From: Pedobacter schmidteae
GTDB taxonomy: Bacteria; Bacteroidota; Bacteroidia; Sphingobacteriales; Sphingobacteriaceae
DNA length: 64,000 nucleotides
NCBI RefSeq assembly: GCF_900564155.1
Contig: NZ_LS999839.1
Location: 2,477,097-2,541,096 of the forward strand
Reading direction: 5' to 3'
The notes below the pieces were generated by a model, which saw nothing but the letters and a program-made list of their open reading frames with translations, was not told the origin of the DNA and did no database searches. This document shows positions 44,853 through 52,385 of this stretch, in pieces (the first letter of the stretch is position 1; every line of letters begins with the position of its first letter). The translations under genes and the position numbers were made by a program.

Positions 44853-44874
44853 AATTCTAAAGAAATTCTAAAGA
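44853..44874. promoter_or_regulatory. Tandem 11-bp direct repeat, likely response-regulator site
   Basis: AATTCTAAAGA occurs twice with no gap (44853-44863 and 44864-44874), an exact repeat with a period of 11 bases. OmpR/PhoB-family regulators bind head-to-tail sites at this spacing, and a gene for such a regulator starts 39 bases away. Toward the DUF4856 operon the repeat is followed, about 10 bases on, by TTTG (44844-44841) of a possible -33 element with a weak -7, as expected of an activated promoter. Confidence 0.65.
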
Positions 44875-44912
44875 TTTATTTTTTTTTTGACCTTATAAAT
44901 GAACCAAACTGT

Positions 44913-45587
44913 ATGAAACTGCTACTTGTTGAAGATGAGCCTGTGTTGATTGATGAAATGGACCAATATTTCTGTCAAATGGGCTTTGTATGCGAGCAGG
45001 CTACCAATTTTGTTCAGGCCGAGCAAAAAATCAACAATTATAATTACGACATCATTGTGCTGGATATTACCTTGCCCGATGGTATTGGTATAGATCTGAT
45101 TCCTGATATCAGGGAAAGAGATATGGGGACAGGTATTGTGATTTTGTCTGCAAAGAACTCTTTATCAGATAAGTTGGTTGGCCTAAACCTTGGGGCAGAT
45201 GATTACCTGACCAAACCTTTTTTTCTGGAAGAGCTGAGTGCCAGGATCAATGCCTTGTATCGCCGAAATAAACTGCGGGGTGCCGAAAATATTTGCTTTG
45301 ATGCATTTTCCATTGATGTTTTATCCAAGCGTTTGTATTACGATGGCGAGCAGCTTGCGCTGACCAAAAAAGAGTTCGAAATGCTGATGTATTTTATCGT
45401 CAATAAAAACAGGGTATTGAGCAAGGCTTCTATTGCCGAACACCTTTGGGGCGATCATTTTGACCAGCATGATAATTTTGACACGGTATATGTGCATATG
45501 ATGAACCTGCGGAAAAAGTTGAGCCATGTTTCGGGCAAAGATTACATCAAAACGGTGTATGGTATGGGGTATAAGTTTACCTGGTAA
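44913..45587 (+). CDS. OmpR/PhoB-family response regulator
   Basis: DNA-binding partner of the histidine kinase that follows. The 224-residue protein has a receiver domain (1-118) with acidic pocket E7-D8, phospho-acceptor Asp51 (VLDITLPDG) and the conserved Lys of DDYLTKPF (about 100), and a winged-helix trans_reg_C domain (about 130-224: LTKKEFEMLMYF, DTVYVHMMNLRKKL, GMGYKFTW). It diverges from the DUF4856/imelysin/carboxylase/receptor operon, so its main target is probably that operon and itself. Stop and kinase start overlap by one base. Confidence 0.95.
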   Translation: MKLLLVEDEPVLIDEMDQYFCQMGFVCEQATNFVQAEQKINNYNYDIIVLDITLPDGIGIDLIPDIRERDMGTGIVILSAKNSLSDKLVGLNLGADDYLTKPFFLEELSARINALYRRNKLRGAENICFDAFSIDVLSKRLYYDGEQLALTKKEFEMLMYFIVNKNRVLSKASIAEHLWGDHFDQHDNFDTVYVHMMNLRKKLSHVSGKDYIKTVYGMGYKFTW

Positions 45588-46828
45588 TGCGCTTATTAAC
45601 CAAAATCAGCTATTATCATTTCTGGCTTAGTGCCTTTGTGCTTGGTCTTACGGGCTTTATGCTGTTCAGCTTTTTGCGCTCCGAAATTTCTAAGGAGATT
45701 GAAGAACAGCTGGAGCTGCAACTGGAAATGGTTGCCGAGGAAATTGATGCAGGTAGGCCGGTTCATTTTCCATTGGTGCAAATTAGTGCGGGCGAAGAAG
45801 GCTTGATGAAATTGCCCAAAGTGTTTAAGGATACGCTCATCTACGACAAAATACAACGGGTAACGGAAGGTTACTATCAGTATGCCGAAAGCAAAATGAT
45901 TAATGGCAAACCCTACCGCATCCAGGTAATGACCACTTATATTGGCTGGGACAATTATTCGAGTACCATCAGTTATATTTTTATATCCATTGCCTGTATG
46001 CTTGTTGTGCTGGGTACAGGGGTCAATTATTTTATCAGTAGTAGGATATGGAAGCCGTTTTTAATTAACCTGAAACGCATGAAGGGCTATTCTGTAAGTT
46101 CGAAGGAAACGCTGCAACTGGCCCAAACGGATGTAACAGAATTTAAGGAAATGAATGCCGTGCTAAGCGATTTGGCCGAGCGGGGAAGAAAGGAGTTTAA
46201 TGCCTTAAAGGAGTTTACGGAGAATGCTTCGCACGAAATACAGACCCCATTGAGTATTTTAAAGACGCGGCTGGAGAATATGAGCCAATTGCAGCCCGAC
46301 TTGCGCAATGCGCCTTTGCTGAATGATGCCAAACAGGCTGTGGTGCGTTTAAGTAAGGTAAACAAGGGCTTGCTGCTGTTGGCTAAGCTAGAGAATGATT
46401 ATTTTACGGACAAGGAATGGATTGACTTGGAGGAGCTGATTCAAAAGAATTTCGATTTTGTAGAAGATCTTTTTGAGCATAAGGGCATTCAGGTTCAGCT
46501 GTTGCTGCAGCCCAAAAAAGTGTTTGTGAGTGCGGCTTTAATGGAAAACCTGATTTCTAATTTATTGTCGAACATGCTTGGTCATTCGGCTGCAGGTGTC
46601 AATGCTGCGGTGGTTTTGGATGAAACCCATTTGATTTTTAGCAATGAGGGGGAGCCTTTGGTTTTTCCGGCATCTAAATTATTTATTCGTTTTGGCAAAG
46701 GGATTCCGGGGTATCAGGGAAATGGGCTTGGCTTGTCTATTGTAAAACAGATCTGTACTGTCAACAAATGGCAGATTGATTATGATTACGTCAATGGTAG
46801 GCATCAATTCAAGATTTCGTTTGTCTAA
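45587..46828 (+). CDS. Sensor histidine kinase
   Basis: The 413-residue kinase has two transmembrane segments (about 10-30 and 128-150) flanking a periplasmic sensor of about 95 residues, a HisKA domain with phospho-acceptor His216 (NASHEIQTPLS), and an HATPase_c domain (N-box-like ENLISNLLSN near 320, G-box GNGLGLSIVKQI near 385). No HAMP domain is clear. The short periplasmic part, rich in Glu and without known sensor motif, should sense the signal for the divergent metal-uptake operon. The ATG overlaps the regulator stop codon, so the two are co-translated. Confidence 0.94.
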   Translation: MRLLTKISYYHFWLSAFVLGLTGFMLFSFLRSEISKEIEEQLELQLEMVAEEIDAGRPVHFPLVQISAGEEGLMKLPKVFKDTLIYDKIQRVTEGYYQYAESKMINGKPYRIQVMTTYIGWDNYSSTISYIFISIACMLVVLGTGVNYFISSRIWKPFLINLKRMKGYSVSSKETLQLAQTDVTEFKEMNAVLSDLAERGRKEFNALKEFTENASHEIQTPLSILKTRLENMSQLQPDLRNAPLLNDAKQAVVRLSKVNKGLLLLAKLENDYFTDKEWIDLEELIQKNFDFVEDLFEHKGIQVQLLLQPKKVFVSAALMENLISNLLSNMLGHSAAGVNAAVVLDETHLIFSNEGEPLVFPASKLFIRFGKGIPGYQGNGLGLSIVKQICTVNKWQIDYDYVNGRHQFKISFV

Positions 46829-46940
46829 CTCTTTTGATGTCACCGAATTTTCAATGGTGATGCCTTGTGGATTGTAACAAAATCTCTTTTGCAGGCTCAA
46901 ATCTGATATATTGATTTTGCTCACCTAAAAAAGATATTTT

Positions 46941-48353
46941 ATGATTAAAATGCTGATCCTTAGCTTGATATTTCTTACTGTTACCTTTACCTATGCGCAG
47001 CAGGACAAGGCCAACTATCAGCGCATTGCAGCACAGGTACGGGCCAGTTTTAACCAAAATCAACCGGAAAAAATATTTGCCTTTACCTCGGCTATATTTC
47101 AGAAAAAAATGACCGGACAACAATTTGCGCTTGGAATGAGCAAGTTTCACGCAAAAACTGGCGACTGGATAAGCACCGTTTTTAAGGAGGAAAATGAAAA
47201 AGGCCTGGATTACCTGGCCGAATTTGAAAACTCCCTGCAGATATTTTCTATTAAGCTGGACAAGGAGGGTAAAATAGACAGGCTCAATTTTGCAACAGCA
47301 CAAATGGTGATCCCGCAAAAAACGGAACAAGTAGCCAGCAATAATCCGCTAAAGGATACAGTTGACCGGATGGTAGAGCGTATGATAAGACCTTACATTC
47401 AGCAGGGAAATACCTGCGGATTGGTACTGGCGGTTATAGACAAAGGCAAGGTGCGTAAATATAGTTATGGTTCGGTGAGCAAAACGACCAGTCAATTGCC
47501 CGATGCGGAGCAGACCATATTCGAGATTGGCTCGGTTACAAAAACTTTCAATGCGTTGTTGCTTGCTCAGGAAGTGGCAGCCGGTAGGATGAAACTGAGT
47601 GATCCGATAAATCTTTACCTGCCCGATTCGATACCGGCCTTGAGTTTTGAAGGGAAAGCCATTACACTGCAACATTTGGCCAATCATACTTCTGGTTTTC
47701 CACGGCTGCCGGCAAATATTTTTAATGCTAAAGTAGACCCCAAAGATCCGTACAAGCATTATCCTGCAGATTCGCTGTATAGTTTTTTGAAGCACTATAA
47801 GCCCCTTGTTGCCCCGGGTATGGCATTTTCCTATTCCAATTTTGGTGCCGGTGTACTGGGGACTATACTGGAGCGTAAGCTGGTCGGCAATTTTGAAGAA
47901 CTGATTGTAAACCGGATTTGTAAGCCTTTGGGGATGATGCACACCAGCGTTACGTTAAGCAATGCCGCAGAAAAGCATTTTGCACAAGGTTACAACGAGA
48001 GCGGACAGGCTACCGCTCCCTGGGACCTAGCTTCGTTAAAAGGCTCGGGTGCCATCCGCTCTACACTCCATGATATGGTTGCCTATGCCCGTGCCCAAAT
48101 GGAGATGAAAGGCCCTTTATGCAAAGCAATAGCGCTTAGTCACCAAACTACCTTTAGCGGCAAGGGGCAAAATATGGGGTTGGGCTGGAGGATTAACCAT
48201 AGCGGTAAGCAAACTTACCTGCATCATTCGGGAGGAACCGGTGGTTTCAGGTCCTTTGTTGGATTTGATGTTGACAGGCAGAATGGGATAGTGATCCTGT
48301 CCAACGCCGCAGTGGATGTGACCGCTATTGGCGAAAGCTTCTTAAAACAATAA
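46941..48353 (+). CDS. Exported serine hydrolase with N-terminal DUF3887-like domain
   Basis: The 470-residue protein has a signal peptide (ILSLIFLTVTFTYAQ), a small alpha/beta domain (about 20-120, DUF3887-like: FTSAIFQKKMTGQQF) and a serine beta-lactamase-like domain (about 140-470). The catalytic motifs are complete: Ser198-V-T-Lys201 (GSVTK), Tyr298-Ser-Asn300 (FSYSN) and HSGGTGG near 430. This suggests a periplasmic esterase or peptidase rather than a resistance enzyme. It is not in an operon. Its transcription terminator lies in the coding sequence of the converging gene downstream. Confidence 0.9.
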   Translation: MIKMLILSLIFLTVTFTYAQQDKANYQRIAAQVRASFNQNQPEKIFAFTSAIFQKKMTGQQFALGMSKFHAKTGDWISTVFKEENEKGLDYLAEFENSLQIFSIKLDKEGKIDRLNFATAQMVIPQKTEQVASNNPLKDTVDRMVERMIRPYIQQGNTCGLVLAVIDKGKVRKYSYGSVSKTTSQLPDAEQTIFEIGSVTKTFNALLLAQEVAAGRMKLSDPINLYLPDSIPALSFEGKAITLQHLANHTSGFPRLPANIFNAKVDPKDPYKHYPADSLYSFLKHYKPLVAPGMAFSYSNFGAGVLGTILERKLVGNFEELIVNRICKPLGMMHTSVTLSNAAEKHFAQGYNESGQATAPWDLASLKGSGAIRSTLHDMVAYARAQMEMKGPLCKAIALSHQTTFSGKGQNMGLGWRINHSGKQTYLHHSGGTGGFRSFVGFDVDRQNGIVILSNAAVDVTAIGESFLKQ

Positions 48354-48358
48354 AAATG

Positions 48359-48655
48359 CTACAATGCGGACATGATTTCTCCGTATAGCAAACCGCTACC
48401 GCCACCATAATGCTGGATAATTTTAATATCCGGCCTGATCAACTTCAGGCCGGATATTAACTTTTTTTCTTCTTCTGCTGTGATTCCATTTCCCAATAAA
48501 ACCAGGTCTATCACCGTATCGCGACAAATTTGGAGCGCCTCATCATCCGCGCAAACGGTAAGGCCATTCCATTCTTCCCTTGCGTTAAGCAGTCGGTTCA
48601 TGGTTTCGGTAATGTCCTTATCCCGGCCTATATATAAAATGGTTAGCTTTTTCAT
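48359..48655 (-). CDS. Degenerate response-regulator receiver-like protein
   Basis: A 98-residue alpha/beta protein that looks like a receiver domain (KLTILYIGRDKDITETMNRLL, then DLVLLGNG) without its chemistry: the Asp after the third strand is a Gly (LLGNG), and the N-terminal acidic pair is only RD. Its length is short for a receiver domain, with strand 5 and helix 5 missing. It starts 2 bases after the pirin stop codon, so it is translated together with it. A structural or pirin-related role is possible; nothing more can be said. The 3' part of the gene also encodes the terminator of the opposing gene. Confidence 0.7.
   Translation of the reverse strand: MKKLTILYIGRDKDITETMNRLLNAREEWNGLTVCADDEALQICRDTVIDLVLLGNGITAEEEKKLISGLKLIRPDIKIIQHYGGGSGLLYGEIMSAL
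48423..48468 (+). terminator. Intrinsic terminator of the serine-hydrolase gene, inside the opposing gene
   Basis: A perfect 16-bp stem (arms 48423-48438 and 48445-48460, G+C-rich centre CCGGCC) with a six-base loop is followed by C and seven T on the plus strand (48462-48468). It lies 70 bases past the plus-strand stop codon, wholly within the minus-strand receiver-like gene. Confidence 0.85.
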
Positions 48656-48657
48656 GC

Positions 48658-49377
48658 TTACAGTTCCATAGGTACATCCATCAGCAATACTTCCGCATCG
48701 GCAGTGTTGGCTTTAAAGCTGATAGCATCGGTATCCCAAATGCCCAATCCATCTCTGGTATTCAACTCCTGCCCGTCGATGGTTACACTGCCGTTGATTA
48801 CAAAGGCATATACACCATTTCCTTTTCTTTTGAGCTGATAATTGGTTTCAAAACCTTCGTCAAACCGGCCTAAAGAGAACCAGGCGTCCTGATGGATCCA
48901 TACACCGGCATCATCTGGATCGGGCGATAAAATCTGCTGAAAATTGTTATGCCTTTCTGCAGTATCTAAAGTCAGTTGTCCATAACGTGGTGTTACATTT
49001 TTCTTATTCGGGAACAACCAGATCTGCAACAATTTTACTGCTTCGTCTTTACTCGCGTTAACCTCGCTATGTTGTATACCTGTTCCGGCACTCATTACCT
49101 GTATATCTCCATGCTGTACAACAGCCGAGTTGCCCATGCTGTCTTTGTGTGCCAAGGCGCCCTGTAAAGGAATGGTGATAATTTCCATATTGTCGTGCGG
49201 GTGTGCACCAAAGCCCATTCCTCCGTCAATACGGTCGTCATTTAATACCCTAAGTACGCCAAAGTGCATCCTGTCGGGTTGGTGGTAGTTGGCAAAACTA
49301 AAAGTGTGGTGGGCATCAAGCCAGCCATGATTGGCGTGCCCCCGGGTGTTACTTTTGTGCAAAACAAACTGTGCCAT
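48658..49377 (-). CDS. Pirin-family cupin protein
   Basis: Bicupin metalloprotein related to pirin/YhhW, which have quercetinase activity in some bacteria. The 239-residue protein has the canonical metal ligands His59 and His61 (GAHPHDNME), His103 and Glu105 (GTGIQHSE), and a C-terminal cupin half without ligands. The length agrees with YhhW-type members. The substrate is unknown; regulation of oxidative or redox stress is commonly proposed. It is followed at 2 bases by the receiver-like gene and diverges from the ribonucleotide-reductase gene. Confidence 0.92.
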   Translation of the reverse strand: MAQFVLHKSNTRGHANHGWLDAHHTFSFANYHQPDRMHFGVLRVLNDDRIDGGMGFGAHPHDNMEIITIPLQGALAHKDSMGNSAVVQHGDIQVMSAGTGIQHSEVNASKDEAVKLLQIWLFPNKKNVTPRYGQLTLDTAERHNNFQQILSPDPDDAGVWIHQDAWFSLGRFDEGFETNYQLKRKGNGVYAFVINGSVTIDGQELNTRDGLGIWDTDAISFKANTADAEVLLMDVPMEL

Positions 49378-49695
49378 AATTTTCCTTTCTTATTTGTAAT
49401 ACAAATTTACGGTCAATAGGTTTCGTGTGCATTGATGTAAGATAAGAAAGGGCTTTGCGCTTATATTGTTGCCTGTAAAATTAAAGCCCTCAGTTGGTTA
49501 GCTTTCTGGTTAATTTTTTAACCCAAATGTTTTTGGTTGATTTTAAAATTTGTAAACTTTTTTAGTTTTGTAAAATATTAATTTATTGTTTTTCAGTGTT
49601 TTGTAATTATTTTTTGAAAACTTTATTTAAATGTGACTTTTAAAACTTTTCAAATAATTAGATTTGTTTTCAACGTTAATCCCAATTTTTTACCC
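49378..49695. other. 318-base divergent promoter region of pirin and ribonucleotide reductase
   Basis: Strongly A+T-rich. A perfect -7 element TAGTTTTG (49563-49570) points toward the reductase gene, leaving a leader of about 120 bases; no TTTG stands at the proper distance. A loose 8-bp stem (49449-49456 with 49483-49490) is visible. I found no cobalamin-riboswitch landmarks and no NrdR-type box. Confidence 0.45.
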
Positions 49696-52251
49696 ATGAA
49701 AGTTATCAATCCAACAAAAAATGAAGTCACATATACTGTAGATGAGGCATATGGAGCCTCATTGGATTATTTTAAAGGCGATGATCTGGCCGCACGTGTC
49801 TGGGTCAATAAATACGCACTCAAAGATTCGTACGGAACCATTTACGAAAAAAATCCTGATGATATGCACCGGAGGATTGCCGGTGAAATTTCAAGGATTG
49901 AACAGCGTTACCCTAATCCGCTGTCGGCCGATGAGATTTTTGAACTGATCCGCAATTTTAAATACATCATTCCGCAGGGAAGCCCAATGACCGGTATTGG
50001 CAATCCTTATCAGATAGCCTCGCTGTCTAACTGTTTTGTAATTGGAAATGACGGCGATTCTGATTCGTATGGCGGGATCATGAAGATAGATCAGGAGCAG
50101 GTGCAACTGATGAAAAGACGTGGTGGTGTGGGGCATGACCTTTCACATATCCGTCCCAAAGGTTCGCCGGTCAAAAATTCAGCTTTAACCTCAACAGGTA
50201 TTGTGCCTTTTATGGAACGCTTTTCCAATTCTACACGCGAGGTGGCGCAGGATGGAAGAAGAGGTGCCCTGATGCTTTCGGTAGCCATTAAACATCCCGA
50301 CTCGGAAGATTTTATAGATGCTAAAATGGAGCAGGGCAAGGTTACCGGGGCCAATGTTTCGGTGCGGATTGATGATGCCTTTATGCAGGCCGTGCAATCC
50401 GGACAGCCTTACCAGCAACAATATCCTATACATAGCGACACGCCGCTATATAAAAAAGAAATTGACCCTACCGTCCTGTGGAAAAAGATTGTGCATAATG
50501 CCTGGCGCTCGGCCGAGCCCGGAATCTTGTTTTGGGATACCATCATCCGTGAGTCGGTGCCAGATTGTTATGCCGACCTGGGCTATAAAACGGTTTCGAC
50601 CAACCCATGTGGCGAAATACCACTTTGCCCCTACGATTCCTGCCGTTTGCTGGCTATCAACCTGTTCTCGTATGTAGAACAGCCTTTTACTGCCAAAGCC
50701 TATTTTAACTGGGAGCTGTTTAAACAGCATATCCATGCTGCCCAGCGTATGATGGACGATATCATTGACCTGGAATTGGAAAAAATTGATGCCATCCTGC
50801 AAAAAATAGACGAAGATCCGGAGGGGGATGAATTGAAAAGAACTGAAAAAAATCTTTGGTTAAACATCCAGACCAAAGCCAATGAAGGCAGAAGAACCGG
50901 AATAGGCATTACCGCCGAAGGGGATATGTTGGCGGCCCTGGGCTTGCGTTATGGAAGTGACGAAGGTTCGGCATTTGCTGTTGAAATTCATAAAACCATT
51001 GCCATTGAAGCTTACCGTGCTTCGGTAACTGCGGCAAAGGAAAGAGGTGCTTTTGCTATTTTCGATGCCGAGCGCGAAAAAAATAATCCTTTTATCCAGC
51101 GTTTGAAAGAGGCAGATGCCCAGCTGTATTATGAAATGCTGGAATATGGCAGAAGAAACATCGCCTTGCTGACCATTGCGCCAACCGGTACCACCAGTCT
51201 GATGTCGCAAACCAGTTCGGGTATTGAACCGGTATTTATGCCGGTATACAAAAGAAGGAGAAAAGTAAATCCTAACGATAAAGATGTACGTGTTGATTTT
51301 GTAGATGAAGTAGGCGATTCGTGGGAAGAATATGTGGTGTTTCACCATCGCTTTAAACAATGGATGGAAGTAAATGGGCATGACCTGACCAAAAATTATA
51401 CGCAAGGCGAGCTGGACGAATTAGTAGCGCTGTCGCCTTATTATAAATCGACCTCAAATGATGTGGATTACCTGAAAAAAGTGAGGATGCAGGGTGATAT
51501 TCAGAAATGGATAGATCATTCTATCAGCGTAACCATCAACATGCCGGCCGATGTAACAGAAGAAGTAGTGGGCGAATTGTATATGGAGGCCTGGAAATCG
51601 GGCTGTAAGGGAGTAACCGTGTATCGTGATGGCTCGCGTTCGGGGGTATTGATTGCCAATACCGAAACCAAACCTGCTGCCGAAACCAACGAAGCCCTGC
51701 TGGCTTTTCCTACCACAAGACCTACCGTTCTGGAGGCTGATGTGGTGCGTTTCCAGAATAGCAAAGACAAATGGATTGCCTTTATTGGCCTGATAGATGG
51801 AAAACCTTATGAAATTTTTACAGGTTTTGCCGACGATGAAGATGGTATCCTGATCCCGAGATGGGTAAATGACGGGGTGATCATCAAAAGCCGTGATGCG
51901 GATGGTGGTTCGAGATATGATTTTCAGTATAAAAATAAACGTGGACACAAAACCACTATTGAAGGATTGTCTTATAAGTTTAATCCCGAATACTGGAATT
52001 ATGCCAAGTTGATTTCTAGTACGTTGAGGCATGGTATGGCCATAGAAAAGGTGGTTGACCTGATCAATAGTCTGCAATTGGATGAAGCCATCAATACCTG
52101 GAAAAATGGGGTGGCCCGTGCATTGAAACGTTATGTGCCCGATGGAACGGAAGCCAGAAAGCAACAATGTCAAAATTGTAATTCAACAAACCTGCATTAC
52201 CAGGAAGGCTGCCTGACCTGTAAAGACTGCGGCTCTTCAAAATGCGGATAA
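49696..52251 (+). CDS. nrdJ: Class II (adenosylcobalamin-dependent) ribonucleoside reductase
   Basis: Makes deoxyribonucleotides with or without oxygen, using cobalamin to start radical chemistry. The protein of about 851 residues (start at 49696, MKVINPTKNEV; the longer frame adds a non-conserved leader) has the class II core with the first active-site Cys113 (SNCFVIGND), the NPCGEI motif with radical Cys305 and Glu307, and the loop APTGTTSLMSQTSSGIEP. No ATP-cone is obvious at the N-terminus. The C-terminus ends in a cysteine-rich zinc-ribbon (about 828-851: CQNC, then CLTC, CG) that carries the redox cysteines. Single gene, with strong terminator behind it. Oxygen independence fits the facultative genes downstream. 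Confidence 0.93.
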   Translation: MKVINPTKNEVTYTVDEAYGASLDYFKGDDLAARVWVNKYALKDSYGTIYEKNPDDMHRRIAGEISRIEQRYPNPLSADEIFELIRNFKYIIPQGSPMTGIGNPYQIASLSNCFVIGNDGDSDSYGGIMKIDQEQVQLMKRRGGVGHDLSHIRPKGSPVKNSALTSTGIVPFMERFSNSTREVAQDGRRGALMLSVAIKHPDSEDFIDAKMEQGKVTGANVSVRIDDAFMQAVQSGQPYQQQYPIHSDTPLYKKEIDPTVLWKKIVHNAWRSAEPGILFWDTIIRESVPDCYADLGYKTVSTNPCGEIPLCPYDSCRLLAINLFSYVEQPFTAKAYFNWELFKQHIHAAQRMMDDIIDLELEKIDAILQKIDEDPEGDELKRTEKNLWLNIQTKANEGRRTGIGITAEGDMLAALGLRYGSDEGSAFAVEIHKTIAIEAYRASVTAAKERGAFAIFDAEREKNNPFIQRLKEADAQLYYEMLEYGRRNIALLTIAPTGTTSLMSQTSSGIEPVFMPVYKRRRKVNPNDKDVRVDFVDEVGDSWEEYVVFHHRFKQWMEVNGHDLTKNYTQGELDELVALSPYYKSTSNDVDYLKKVRMQGDIQKWIDHSISVTINMPADVTEEVVGELYMEAWKSGCKGVTVYRDGSRSGVLIANTETKPAAETNEALLAFPTTRPTVLEADVVRFQNSKDKWIAFIGLIDGKPYEIFTGFADDEDGILIPRWVNDGVIIKSRDADGGSRYDFQYKNKRGHKTTIEGLSYKFNPEYWNYAKLISSTLRHGMAIEKVVDLINSLQLDEAINTWKNGVARALKRYVPDGTEARKQQCQNCNSTNLHYQEGCLTCKDCGSSKCG

Positions 52252-52272
52252 CATTTGTGAACTGATAAATAT

Positions 52273-52320
52273 AAAAGCCGTTTCCCGGAAGTTGACAGGG
52301 AAACGGCTTTTGTGTTTTTA
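52273..52320 (+). terminator. Intrinsic terminator of the ribonucleotide-reductase gene
   Basis: A perfect 14-bp stem (AAAAGCCGTTTCCC at 52273-52286 and its complement at 52298-52311), 11-base loop and a T-rich tail (to 52319). It begins 22 bases after the stop codon. Confidence 0.92.
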
Positions 52321-52339
52321 ATGCCAGAGATTTTGTATA

Positions 52340-52377
52340 TTTCAGTTGAAGTAGCACCAACGCTGCTTCAATTGAAA
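52340..52377 (+). promoter_or_regulatory. Hairpin directly before the antiporter start codon
   Basis: Two 16-base arms (52340-52355 and 52362-52377) pair in 14 positions plus a G:U, with a six-base loop, ending 8 bases before the antiporter ATG. The stem would cover the ribosome-binding area, so it could control translation. A TATATTTC element (52336-52343) just upstream is a weak -7. Confidence 0.5.
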
Positions 52378-52385
52378 TACATTTT

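Noticed and set aside
49378..49695. Possible cobalamin riboswitch before the B12-dependent reductase
   Set aside because: The conserved B12-box core and paired arms are not seen in this A+T-rich leader.
51454..52173. 239-codon antisense frame inside the ribonucleotide-reductase gene
   Set aside because: Shadow of a well conserved enzyme; no own signals or domain.
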